Under the pieces are notes generated by a model. That model did not search any database. It worked only from the letters and a program-made list of their open reading frames with translations, and was not told where the DNA came from. From NCBI GenBank assembly GCA_033964015.1, contig CM066914.1, positions 7,617,831 through 7,681,830 on the forward strand: DNA of 64,000 bases, in the 5' to 3' direction. This DNA comes from Scolanthus callimorphus. Taxonomy: Eukaryota; Cnidaria; Anthozoa; Actiniaria; Edwardsiidae. This document shows positions 1 to 11,406 of this stretch, in pieces; the stretch's first letter is position 1; each line of letters begins with the position of its first letter. The translations under genes were made by a program, and so were the position numbers.

Positions 1-422
1 AGCATCGAGTAATTTTGCCCTGTATATTATAAGCAAAGAAACATCTCTTTGTAACGGCTACAAAATCTGTTGCGCGCGACAATGTTCTTGCGTGCCTAAA
101 CAGGGAAACATGTGTCGGGCTACAATGTTGCGCAATACATGCGTCCTAGTTTAGCCAGGGCTTTAGTTATTAGACGTTTCTTGGCATATGTCATGAAAAA
201 TGTTTAGCATTATTTTGATGGATTTCCAAATGCTCTTCTTATATCTGTTTTAGTTAACTTTTGTTGATTTTGCACATCTGAGTTTTTGACGGCCACATTT
301 TGACCGGCCACGTTTAACACAAGTTCTCACTGTTTGTGCGTATACGGCCGGTCAGAAACAAGGTATGACGGAAATTCAAATGGATCTCCTTCCAGCTGTT
401 ATATTTAGCCCTGAGTCATCAC

Positions 423-3400
423 CTCTCTCATTGCGGCATACGAATCATCATCTAGATCATCCCTATGTAGAAATCCCACCAGTGTCTTTATAAGGTGATC
501 AGATATGGCGGCCAATCTCTGGAGCTCTGTGTCCTCCTCAATAAGATATGCTAGAAACAATAACAACATTATTTGGCACTCCTCGTGGCACTCCATCAAC
601 AAAGGAAGAAAAGTGATACCAGAAGTTTTAGAAATTACAATGTTAGTCGCACTAAAATACATTTAACTAGAACCAACATACCTAACAGAATAACACAAAA
701 GTCAAACAGTGTTTATTTTGTCAAGATAAATATGAACAACAATAAGTGCCAATTTTCCAAAGGTTGGGTTTTATTGTCATATCGATATGGACATTATTAT
801 CAGCTAATGAAAGCATTTTTTTACCAAGGGTTTCTCCGCCCTCAGCTCTGATAGGCAGTGGCTTATCTTTCCTGCACATGCGTACTGTAGTTCCAAGTAT
901 CTGTGTATAAGAAAAGAACATGCATTTTAGGCGAACAGAAATCAAGACAAGACTAGAAGAACCATAGACCAGGTTTCAATGACTGTAGTGAAACCAATTG
1001 CAAAGTGACTGACTACACCAATTCTGGATAAAACCTATAGGAGTGATTACAAAGTAATTACAAATTACACATGACAGTCAAGTGAAATATACTCTATAAG
1101 GTAATGACTATACTACAATGTACAGCGGTGGACAAAAGTGTTGAGATACTTGCACTCATTACCCTTCAATTTTACTAAAACCCGAAATGGTTCAGTCCCC
1201 CTCTCCTCCCCCAACCCTCTCAATGACGTTTATCCACCATTGTAGTTTATGCAATAAACCGTGCAATGACATCTACTTCTGCATCCACTTCTCCATTACC
1301 GTACATTGGATCTCGTATTGTCGGGCTCATAAAGAACGACCTAAGTTTGACCTGGATTTGCTGTTGTCCCAGGATCATCAGATGGGAAATGCTAGAGAAT
1401 GCAGCTACCTTGAGTAGTAGAGGATGATTATCAGCAGAGGAGAAGGTCCCCACTCGAAACATATTGGTCAAACTGAAAATCAGCACAAACATGTCATTAT
1501 ATTAATGAATAGCACTACATGGGCAAATTGAAACATGGACAAATTGAAACATTGGATTCTTATAAATTGAATTCTTACCATTTTGCTGCTGCTAGCTGGA
1601 CATCATCAGGATTATTGCGTGAGAGTAAGTGGGATAATAGCTGTACAAGGTCCTGGCCATGATAACTTGCTAAAAAAACAACAGCATATATTCTTCATCA
1701 AACAGCAGCAGTACATTTTTATTACCAACCATACACTATAGCTCCTTGATTTTACTACTTGCAAATTTAGTTACTTCACATGACGTACATTTTCTTTCAA
1801 GCAAAACCAGGGTCTGAGTTCTCTGGGAAACAAAAACAGCAACAGATTTTTTTAACTCTTAAAAGAGTTGTGCCAACAATTCAGACTTACTTTGGTCCTT
1901 CCCTGCCATTAATGCTGGCATAAATCAAAAGAACAAGGAGCTGGTTAATAACCAAACACTTTCCCAGTCTTAATCAGATAGGAAACCAAAAACAAGATGG
2001 AACAGAACTGTGGAGAAGGAGAGGGATGAAGCAGCAGGGTGGAGGTTGTGGGAGAGGGCTACTTAGAGTCCTTGCTAATGACAGGGTAAAATGGTGAAGC
2101 ATGTAGAGGTATTATGTTCAATGGTGTGCAAAGACACAAGGTAAAGTAAGGTCACAGATTTCAGCCCAAAAATAATACCACATTCTAGACTACTATGCTA
2201 AAAAATCGGGGGAGTACCCACCGACCCGCCACACCCAAACCCCAGGGGTTGGATTTCAAGCAATAGACACTACTGGAGGGAAACATGTGAAATGCATGTG
2301 AAATGTATGTGAAATACTGATGTGAAAAATTAGCTATTTCACATTACATTTCACATCATTACCATGTGAAATGATGATGTGAACATATGTGAAATTGATG
2401 TGAAATTGATGTGAAATTGGGGTTCTCCTTTTCACATCATCAAACCATGTGAAATTGGTGTGAAATATGCTTGGCAATAAAAGCTCATCATATGTGAAAT
2501 ACCATGTGAAATCTGTCCCTTGTTCATGGGCAGCAGAATTGGGGGGGGGGGGGGGGGGCTGCCCCCAAAAATTTATGGTTAATAAAATGTTTTCCGATAA
2601 TTTTAGGTACTGCGTCCTGCAAAAAAAACATTTATTGGTAGGATCTAACCATGTGAAAAATGATGTGAAGTTAGTGTGAAACACAAAAACATTCGAAATC
2701 AAGCATGTGAACTGATGATGTGAAATGGCGAGTGATCATGTGAAATGGGTGTGAAATATGTTTCTTGCCACTGCGGGATAAAGGGGATATTTTTCTATAT
2801 ATTTAACCATATTTGATGAACGAAATATATATGAAATATGCCTTAATTAAATATCATTCAACCATCGCGGAGAATAAAAACATTATTGCACCGACAAATA
2901 ACGGCGCCCACATGTATGCAGTGACTTGAAACGTGATATGCCAGTTCTCAATCGGTTTCAGTAACAGGAGCTGTAAAAATGTCGAAATTATAAACACGCT
3001 TTTATAACTGAAGCGGAATTCATAGCAAATATCATGCAGGATGTAGGAGTTATCAGTGAATATTTGGCTCAAGTCATAAGGACAACGCTCAACACAATTT
3101 CAGAGGTAAGATACTACTACATTTTTAAAAGCTTAAAGTATATAACATGATCAAATTTGCGGGCTTTCGAAAGCGCCAAAGCTGATAAGTTAGTATAGGC
3201 CGCAAGTTCAAAACATAAAACCCTTACAAAAGATAGCATGCGATTTCATTGCAGGGATCAAACATACAGTCTCACACAGTTAAACAAGACAAAAGGGTAA
3301 TTTTCTAGTAGTTAACATCTCAATCAGTCTCGTGGTTTCAATAAATTTGACAAAGGGCGCTCACAACAACTACTGATTCCTGACTGTTAATGTTCTTTAT

Positions 3401-6400
3401 CGCCGCGGCTCGAGAGTTCGTATCATATCGCAATTTAAAAGGGGTGCGATTGTTGCAACACTTTAGCGAACACATAGAACCGAAGTGAAATAAACTGTCT
3501 GAGTTTTAACAAACTGCTTTCTCCAAGATAATTGCTTCTTTCTCTTGATGTGTAAAGCCGTGCTATATTTGGCACAAGTCTTTAAGCTTAACTCACCTCA
3601 AACACTGAAGCAAAGGCCTGGTTTTTCCTTGATATTACATCCTCAGGAAAATATATAAGTTACAAGTAGAAATTGCATACTGCCGATGATCAACTGAGTG
3701 TGCCAAGGCATAAAGTTCGCAAGAAATATTATAAGTTCCACGTTCAAAACTCCAACGATCTAACCGGCTTCGATGAACGTTGAAATACGATACGGGATTA
3801 ATAGCGCGCGCGCCTTTTTATACTCGACCCAGGTTCCGCTCGCACAGTTCACCCTAATTTCCTGGAGATCGAGTTGTCAGTAGGTACGGATATTTCATTT
3901 TAGAAAAAAAGGAAGATAATAAGTGTAGACTTTCTGTGGCTTTCTTAGTTGTTAGGCTTGCGTGTGCGATATTTTGGATGAATTTAACGACACCTTAAGT
4001 TTTTTAGCAGCTCACATACGACAACTACTTGAGGAGACAAATTTTATACTTCAGGATCGAGGTGTTTGATATCTGACACAAAAGAAATTGGTTTAGAGAA
4101 ATATTTTGAGATGAGCTCGGTTTAAAGTTTGTTCTTTTTCCTAGAAAAAATTTCACAGTATTTTCACATGGTGATAACCATTTCACATTAATTTCACAGC
4201 ATGTGAAATAAGACTTTGCTAAAGAAAAATATTTCACACTCATTTCACATCACTTGCCATTTCACATCATCAGTTCACATGTTTGATTTCACATGTTTTG
4301 TGTTTCACACTAACTTCACATCCTTTTTCACATGGTTACCTCCAGTAGTGAGAATAGCACCTCTAATGTCAACCTACCTGCCTTCATAGACAAAGATACA
4401 GGCTCATTTTGATAGGACAAGGCTGTGCAGCACATTAACGCTGGCAACTGGATCTTGGAGATGTCACATGTCAGTAGAGGAAGAAGTTCTTCAATAGCAC
4501 CACTATTACAAATTAGAGCTTGTTGACTTGCATTCTTTAATGAAAAGAATAGAGAAGTAGCATTCAAATGAAAGATCTATACACTCTCTTATCAGAAAAA
4601 TATATGTCAGAAAGGGTGACAACATAATTAGATTGTGATCTATGAGTCTAGCTTGATATCATAGAAAATTAATGTTAAGTCGGTTCAAGATTGTTATGCC
4701 GTTATGCTTCCTATTTATTTATGTATCTCTATGTTTGGAAATTTAAAAGAGAACAATCATTGAATCAATGTTTCCCCAAGTTACCCAGCAGTAATAAAAT
4801 TCTGATGACAGCCTTTATAATACAGATTCAACAAAAACTGTAACCACAAGAGCTATGCTTGTCATAATTTTGCTAATAAATGTATACCAGGTATTTGTTG
4901 TACTTCTAAGGAAAGTCACTTAATATAATTGCTAAGAGAAACCTTTAAAACTTGTCTAGCATGTGATCTCAGACAAATTCTAATTACTTTTTTGGTTGCC
5001 TTTAATTAAAGGAAAAGCTCCATGGAAATTCTCAGATGTAAGTACTGCCCTTTGGTATGCAGAATGCACCAGAGATGTTTCTGTGCTAATGGTAACCATA
5101 ATTCTTGTTATCCTAATACAATGAGTCAATCTCATTCTTGAGGTACACATCAATACTTTTTTTCACATCAGGTCTTTGTTTTATGGTTATTCCACACTGC
5201 TGCCCACCTTTACATTATCTTACCTGACAGCACTTAGCAAGTACCGTAGCAGCACACTCGGCTTCTGTGTAAGAACCAGACAGCAGTTCTACAAGCCTTG
5301 GTATAACACTAGGGTTCTGGAAGTATACAAGTGCACAAATTCAAACCTTTCTACCTTTCTAATAACCGATAAAAGATGGCTGAAAATTTGGGCTAAAACA
5401 TGACCAGCAATGTTATTTCACCTACTGCTGTCAAACAAGGGCAATTGTGCTCATTTAGTGGTCCATAGCCATTAGGTCCATAGCTGCAATTAGGTTCATA
5501 GCCCATGTACCAATAACAACATTAAATCTTAAAGTTGTGGCTCTGTATTCTGGAGATTTTCACAGCAATGATAATAGGGTCCCTACCTCATACAATGGGT
5601 CACATGGTGTCAGAGGTGACAGATATAAGGTGCGTAATGATCGCACTGAAGCCTCTATGATTTGACTATTACTATGGCAGATACCTGAAGAGAATACAGT
5701 ATTTCAATTTCCACAAATAAGCAGTTGCCTTTATACCTGCATTTTTATGTTAATGATACTGCAATACTTGGGTGGGTACCATTAAACTACTTTGTATTGA
5801 AAGGGTTAATTGAGAAGGGAGGAAAGTCAATGTTTAACTTATTTCAAGTTAGCTGTTGTTGTTGTGAGGAACACAACAAACCTTTAAGCAAGACTTCAAG
5901 TGTATGACATTGTAGGAGGGCATCAAAGATATCTTTAGAACCAGCTGTTGAATAGAAAGTGAGCACAAAATGTCAGATCCACTGATTAGTCAGATCCTAC
6001 ATGATTGCAGGGAAGATAAAAATTCCACCTCCTCCACACTTAAACAATTTCGCGTCATGACTATCCTTTCCCTTCTACATTTTGCACACTCAAAAATTAT
6101 TCTATATTTTATAATGGAGTTAGGCTACAACACTTTGACTCTCCTATAACAACTTTCCTTTCTTATGCATGAAGGAGGTGGGGGATACAGAAAACTTGCA
6201 AAAATAATGAAACAGACCTCTTGCAAAGCTGCCCAGTATCACAATGGCCTCTACAACAAACTCCACACTTGCATTATCATGAGATAGGCCTTGTACCAGC
6301 CGTGGAACTGTTCCCAAGGTAATATAAAGATTCTTCTTTGATCCATTCCCTATTACCATGTTTTTGATGTTTCTGTGCATATAAAATAAAGAAATTTAAT

Positions 6401-7837
6401 AGTTTTAAATTGCACATGGATTGTTAAGCATTATGTAATTAAATAATAATCCATATCCAGGGGTGTCAACTTTCCCGGTTTTGCCGGGAGTCTCAAGATT
6501 TTTTGCTTTGTCTCCCAGGAAAAAAAAACAAGACGATGATTTACTGTATTTCTCCTGGGAGAATTTCAGGAAATTTCACCATTTCAAGGCAGCTGAAGGC
6601 AGTCTCCAGATTTTTGACATCCCTGCATATCCCACACTTACTTTCAGTCCCCAGTTTCACTCAAGTGTCACACAGTTTCAGTTACATATACATTTACTGG
6701 AGAATTTTTAGACAACACTAATAAAAACACATACAGCCGATTGCGTTTGACCGTTTTACCCTAACAGTTATCATGTTATGTTTGAACGTTTGAAGGTTGC
6801 GTTTCTGGGATGAAACGAAATGTTTCTATGGCAAACCAAAGAGTTCTGTCCTCTCTGATGGTCAGTGAAAAAAAACACATGGCGGTTGCCCTTGGAAACA
6901 TCCAACTTTTTGTCTCACAACGCAACTTTCAAATGTTCAAATATAATGTGTGAACTGTTAGGGTAAAACAGTCAAATGCAATCGGCTGTACTGATTAGTC
7001 AACAGGCCATGTGTGATAACAGTACACATACCTGATTGACGTCATAGCACAAGCATACTTCCAAAACTGAGTTTGGAAAAAGCTCACTGTTTGGGCTTAC
7101 CATCAAGAGAAAAATCGTCTTTTGTTGTTGTATAAAACAATATCTTATTTTTTTCTGTAATGTGTGATTGATGCACAGAAGATATCATAGATAGGGCTTG
7201 AAATTGCAATCAACACAATCGCCAATGGAACTAGGGATGCAACTCTTCATCTCCAGTCCCCATCTGGTGACTATTTTGATAAAACAACCTCACTAGGACA
7301 AGTAATCTGGTGACTTGATAAAATAGCTAATTTAATTTGGACCATGATAGATTGTCATGGACAACAGTCACAATACTCAACTGCCTCTCATGGTATAGTT
7401 TTGTGCATCTATTACAGTACAGACACGGGAAAATGAGATCTATTTGTTAAAATAATTGCAGTATAATGTTATGGGACCACACAGAAATAGAAGCCCTTCT
7501 TTAATTTGCCCTTTTGTCAATCATATTCATAGTACCTTAGACGTAATCGTTTATAATCACGTGGCACGTACTAAAGCAATCAACGTTTACCAGCACTAGA
7601 AACCGTTTACTAGAAAATACATGAACATTGACAAATAGTCATTGGATTAAACTTAGCTTACGTTACAGCAGCTAGTCGAGCTTGCTCATCGGCCGACAAT
7701 AAATCGTCCACATAGTTTTGATCTTTATTCGACTCCTACAGATCACAACAAACGGCAAAATCGCATCAAAAACAGTTCAAATAAACTACGAAAAGACATA
7801 AACTGGAAGTTTTTACCATGTAAGCCGGCATCTTCAT
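423..7837 (-). CDS. ARMC8: ARMC8, armadillo repeat-containing protein 8 (5' part; continues off left edge)
   Basis: Armadillo-repeat subunit of the GID/CTLH E3 ubiquitin ligase, the animal counterpart of yeast Gid5/Vid28 (family knowledge). Eleven coding exons are readable: 7817-7837, 7662-7735, 6218-6372, 5882-5944, 5587-5684, 5224-5316, 4378-4534, 1579-1669, 1409-1472, 825-900 and 423-550. Together they give 340 codons with every exon phase consistent and no frameshift. The start ATG at 7837 gives MKMPAYM, followed by exon 2 with NYVDDLLSADEQARLAAV. Residues such as NMVIGNGSKKNL, AYLIEEDTELQRLAAISDHL and the VRMCRKDKPL region align along human ARMC8 from its N terminus to about residue 310. 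The remaining C-terminal repeats lie left of base 423, where the last visible donor (GTGATG) sits. The intron 1670-4377 holds a CACTA transposon. Identification is by recalled similarity and is strong. Confidence 0.95.
2268..4350. mobile_element. Non-autonomous CACTA (En/Spm-like) DNA transposon, 2,083 bp
   Basis: The element begins CACTACTGGAGG at 2268 and ends with the reverse complement, CCTCCAGTAGTG, at 4350. It is flanked by the 3-bp direct repeat AGA (2265-2267 and 4351-4353). CACTA ends plus a 3-bp target duplication define this superfamily. Both subterminal regions (about 2280-2765 and 4145-4335) carry dozens of TGTGAAAT-type motifs in inverted orientation, like the subterminal transposase-binding repeats of En/Spm elements. 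A stretch of about 115 bp at 2641-2766 is nearly the exact inverse of 4226-4340. No transposase reading frame is visible, so it is non-autonomous. It lies in an ARMC8 intron and includes a 20-base G run near 2540. Confidence 0.85.
6459..6640 (+). repeat. Dispersed repeat, copy also at about 9838-9975
   Basis: The segment with TACTGTATTTCTCCTGGGAG, followed by ATTTCACCATTTCAAGGCAG and a stretch ending GACATCCCTGCA, recurs with substitutions and small indels at 9838-9975. It looks like an old dispersed repeat. No coding potential is apparent. Confidence 0.6.
6734..6988. mobile_element. Tc1/mariner-like MITE, 255 bp
   Basis: Terminal inverted repeats of about 65 bp start CAGCCGATTGCGTTTGAC and end GTCAAATGCAATCGGCTG. 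TA dinucleotides at 6732-6733 and 6989-6990 fit a TA target duplication. No reading frame inside. It lies in an ARMC8 intron. Confidence 0.75.
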
Positions 7838-8006
7838 GTTGGACAAGCAGGTTTTCCTCGTTGATTCTCGTAAAATACTTTTCAATGTTTTTGTCTTGTC
7901 CTCTTGGGATTGGTCAGCGGTTTCTTCGGAAAGCGCAGTCTTCCTCGGCCAAGGCTCAACAAAGGGATCCCGCAACCCGCGCTCTGTTTGCGAGGGAAAT
8001 TCAAAG

Positions 8007-8060
8007 ATGGCAGGTCGAGGCCGCCATGGAACGTGTGGATCGGATATGTTCTTTGACAAG
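8007..8060 (+). CDS. Candidate first coding exon of a gene divergent from ARMC8
   Basis: An ATG in good context (AAAGATGG) opens 18 codons beginning MAGRGRHGTCGSDM and ends at a consensus donor, CAAG|GTAAGA. It lies 170 bp upstream of the ARMC8 start on the opposite strand, so the two could share a promoter. A second open frame covers the same stretch (7861-8064) and contains a protein-like segment, REIQRWQVEAAMERV. I cannot tell which frame, if either, is translated, and I found no convincing downstream exon before 11.4 kb. It may be a 5' untranslated exon or chance. Product unknown. Confidence 0.25.
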
Positions 8061-8334
8061 GTAAGAACGGCGAAAAACGTTCTTGATTTTGATAGGCCTT
8101 AATACTACAACATGGAATTCCTTCAGGGACAAGTCCTCTACTGTGTACTTCCATTTCTAAGTTGTTGTTCTTTGGTTGTGAGACCCAAATTTGTCCCTGG
8201 TTTGAAAATGAAATGTGGTGGACTATAAATCAAAGCGGCTTGTCTCCTCCCTTTTAGACCAATCCACACTAGGGGCTCAAGACCGTAGCTAGAAATTTTT
8301 GTCTGGCCGGGTCAAGCCTATGTCATCCTTTGTT

Positions 8335-9139
8335 CCCGGCGTAACTAATCGAACAAAATCGAACAAACTTTCAATCGAACACCAATCGTTCGATTGGTTT
8401 TGATTGGGTTCGGTAATCGAACATAATCGAACAAAACTTTTCGGTGAGTATGATTACCAAACTCAATCGAACATAAATCAAAATGATTGGTTTGATTAAG
8501 TTCGATTTTGTTCGGAAATTTTGCATGACTTTAGAAATTGGGTAAGACTCATCAGTGACACGCAATAGGGTAATACACAGCAAAGACGGCCATGAACAGT
8601 TAACATAACTATTAGCTTTATTCAAAATTCATTGTCAGCTGGGACACTTAGCATTCTAAATAACAACAAAACCTGAAAAAAAACCTCAGTTTTATAAGAA
8701 AATCCCAGTAAAATCACTCAATAAACCCATAGTTCAATCATGACTGGTGCCTGAGTCTTTATTACTGTTACAGACCTATGAGGGATATGATAAGAAAAAA
8801 CATTCAACTTCAACAAAACTATTCGAGACTATTGGATTAACGTCTCATTAACACCTGCAGTTCATGTGCGGTGCAGTTCCCAGTATGCGCCAGGCGAGCC
8901 GAACTAAGGTGCTCATTTTGGTTAGTGATTGATTCCGATTTAGAAAAATGCCTGTGTTAAATTTGAAGTTCAATTGGGTTTGATTGAACATTGTTCGGTA
9001 ATCGAACGTTTGATTATGTTTGATAGAAAAAATTTTTGGTGAGTTCGATTATGTTCGATTACCGAACTCAATCAAAATCAATCGAACGATTGGTGTTTGA
9101 TTAAGTTCGATTACCGAACGTTCGATTAGTTATGCCGGG
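8335..9139. mobile_element. Inverted-repeat MITE rich in TCGAAC/GTTCGA motifs, about 805 bp
   Basis: The left end CCCGGCGTAACTAATCGAAC pairs with the right end GTTCGATTAGTTATGCCGGG. Both arms, about 190 bp each, repeat the motif ATCGAAC/GTTCGAT many times. The interior has no long reading frame. Superfamily not assigned because no clear target duplication is seen. Confidence 0.7.
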
Positions 9140-9204
9140 TTTGTTTTTGCTGGGGGGAAAGCTGACACTTTTTTACTTCGCTGGGGAGGCAACTGCCCCC
9201 TCCT

Positions 9205-9735
9205 CCCAGTTCAGTTCAGTTTATTAGCACATATTTATATTACAAACAAACAAGGTTATACACTACAAAACGAAAACAACTATAATAAAGATTTATAATG
9301 TATAGAAACAAAAGCAAAGTGCGTAGTGACCATAGAAGCGCATGGCTTTCGAGATGGTCACTACCACTGAAAATAGAGAGACTAATTACAATTACATAAG
9401 CTTACCTACCCCCTAGCTACAGCATTGGGGCTTATCCCTGGGACTCATCCCCGTAATTATGCAAACCTCTAGAAGTAAACTTTATTTTCTCAACTGAACA
9501 ACTATCTACTTCTAAAGGCTTCACCCTGCAAGCCTAAAAACTTCTTGACAGAGATGAGACCCCCATATCTTGATCAGGGATGATTTTCAGCACATCTTTT
9601 TTACCCCTAACAAGTACTTTGATGTGCCAAAATAGTTGTGTTTTCATTTCATTTCATTAATTAGCTTTGCCCAAGTTAAACATTTACACTTACACTAAAT
9701 TACAAACATCGAGACTAAATAATACAAGGGGTAGC
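9205..9735 (-). repeat. Probable retroposon 3' tails
   Basis: On the minus strand, sequence running into GCTAATAAACTGAACTGAACTG (9205-9240) ends in a short tandem tail, as LINE or SINE 3' ends do. A second tail-like stretch with repeated ATTTC/GAAAT (about 9643-9735) follows. No reverse transcriptase coding is visible here. Confidence 0.4.
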
Positions 9736-10293
9736 GATGGGTAAATCCGAGACTTGCCGAGACGGCAAGACCTCCATTTCAGAATCCGAGCCCGAGACTT
9801 TTGACAAATTTCAAAATCCGAGTCCGAGCCTTATCGCGCTTCGTCTCCCGGGAAAAATTCAAGACGACTGCCATACATTTACTGTATTTCTCCCGGGAGA
9901 ATTGCACGAGATTTCGCCATTTCAAGGCAGTCTCCAAATTTTATGAGTCCTGGGGTTGATGTCCCTGCATCTGACGGTATCATGCCTTGCTTACAAGTCA
10001 GAATGATAAAATAAAAAATCGAGACTCAGAGACCGCGGTAGAAAAAATCCGAGACTCCGAGACGGCCAAAATTGCGAGAAAAATGAGACTCCGAGACTTA
10101 CGAAAAAAAACGGCAAGATTCCGAGCTTTTGCAATATTTTGCCAGACTTTCGAAATTTTAAGATACCCTTCGCTTCCCCTAATACACTTACAATTAATTG
10201 AAAAAAAAATAATAGTAATGACAAATCAGGGCAGGGTATCCGTGACAGCTTCTGCCAATTACCACGGACGCAAAATTAAGACAGATAAAAGAC

Positions 10294-10751
10294 TTCCCTG
10301 CTAGCAGAGGCCACTTCTTGAAGTGGCCTCTGCACGCAAATGTCACAACCTTGTCCAGGATTGTGGACGTACTTGACTGGTTTGGCTGGTTTTACAAGAA
10401 TGGCGTCAGTGTTTTTGCTTCGAAACTACAGCGCACGCTTTTACAAAGTGATTTCTTGTTCAATGACCAACACACAACATTTTGCCTTTAAATTGAGTAA
10501 ACGAGCCATTAAAGGCCACAAAAAGTGATTTTTTGTAAGTTGTAGAGCAGATAAATTGATGATTTTCTTGCTCGTGCACAAATTTGATCGACCAGTTTCT
10601 CCAAGTTCATGCCATTTTCTCACACATGCGTGACAGAGAAATTACATTTGTGTGCAGAGGCTACTTTTCCATATTTGAAAAACACAAGAAAACATTAAAA
10701 GTAAAAGAAAATACAGGGAGATAAAAAGTAGTAGCCTCTGCTCGCAGGGAA
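10294..10751. mobile_element. Mutator-like MITE, 458 bp, with perfect 9-bp target duplication
   Basis: The ends TTCCCTGCTAGCAGAGGCC (10294) and CTCTGCTCGCAGGGAA (ending 10751) are inverted repeats with one mismatch across the first 17 bases. They are flanked by the exact direct repeat ATAAAAGAC (10285-10293 and 10752-10760). A 9-bp duplication is typical of Mutator-like elements. A short internal palindrome follows the left end. A related end (CCCTGCTAGCAGAAGAGG) occurs at about 50482. Confidence 0.8.
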
Positions 10752-11406
10752 ATAAAAGACAGATCATATAGCGTTAAATTAACTAAAAGCAGCATGTGAT
10801 TGTCACTGCCAGGCTTCGTATTTGGTTACAGCTGGGACAGATAGTTTTACACGATCATGGATCCTCGGGATCATAAGTTTGAAAAAGAGCTGCAAAATAA
10901 TAGTTCAGTAAAGCGTTACGAAAAGAAGACAAGTCAAAAAAGCTAGAGTCATCCAGTACATTTGTGAAGTAGTTCCATATTCAAGTGCACCTATTGAAAT
11001 AGATTTTTGGAAAGTGGTGGTCTTACATTTCCTTATTAGATATTGAACTGACGCGGAGTTGATGGTAGAACTAGTAGGACGGGCCGAACGGACTCTCAGT
11101 ATTATGGACGGATTGACCGGATCTACAAGCCCATTGACTATTTTGAAAAAGTATATTAAGTCTAAGAGTTTGAGCCAATAAATTAAGTTTATCTAGTTTA
11201 TTAAGATTTGTCAACTAATATATATGCACAATTAACAGTAATGTTTCCATTGTTTGAACATTTTTTTTAAATCATGAAGACCCCTAAAAGGTGTTACCAA
11301 ATTTCATGATTGTAAGTTCTAAAAGGTATGATGATCATCTCTGACAAAAATAATTATAGGGGAGCCCCACCTGACTGACAAATGTAAGTGATATGCAGGA
11401 TATGCC

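Larger units (their letters stand above)
8100..11400. other. Intergenic interval, repeats only
   Basis: Between the ARMC8 head and the lyase tail I find the TCGAAC-rich MITE (8335-9139), retroposon tails (9205-9735), a diverged dispersed repeat (9737-10220) and the Mutator-like MITE (10294-10751). I see no supported gene, RNA or regulatory site in the remainder. Confidence 0.5.

Noticed and set aside
2334..2702. Open frames across the TGTGAAAT repeats and the G run
   Set aside because: By-products of the CACTA subterminal repeats.
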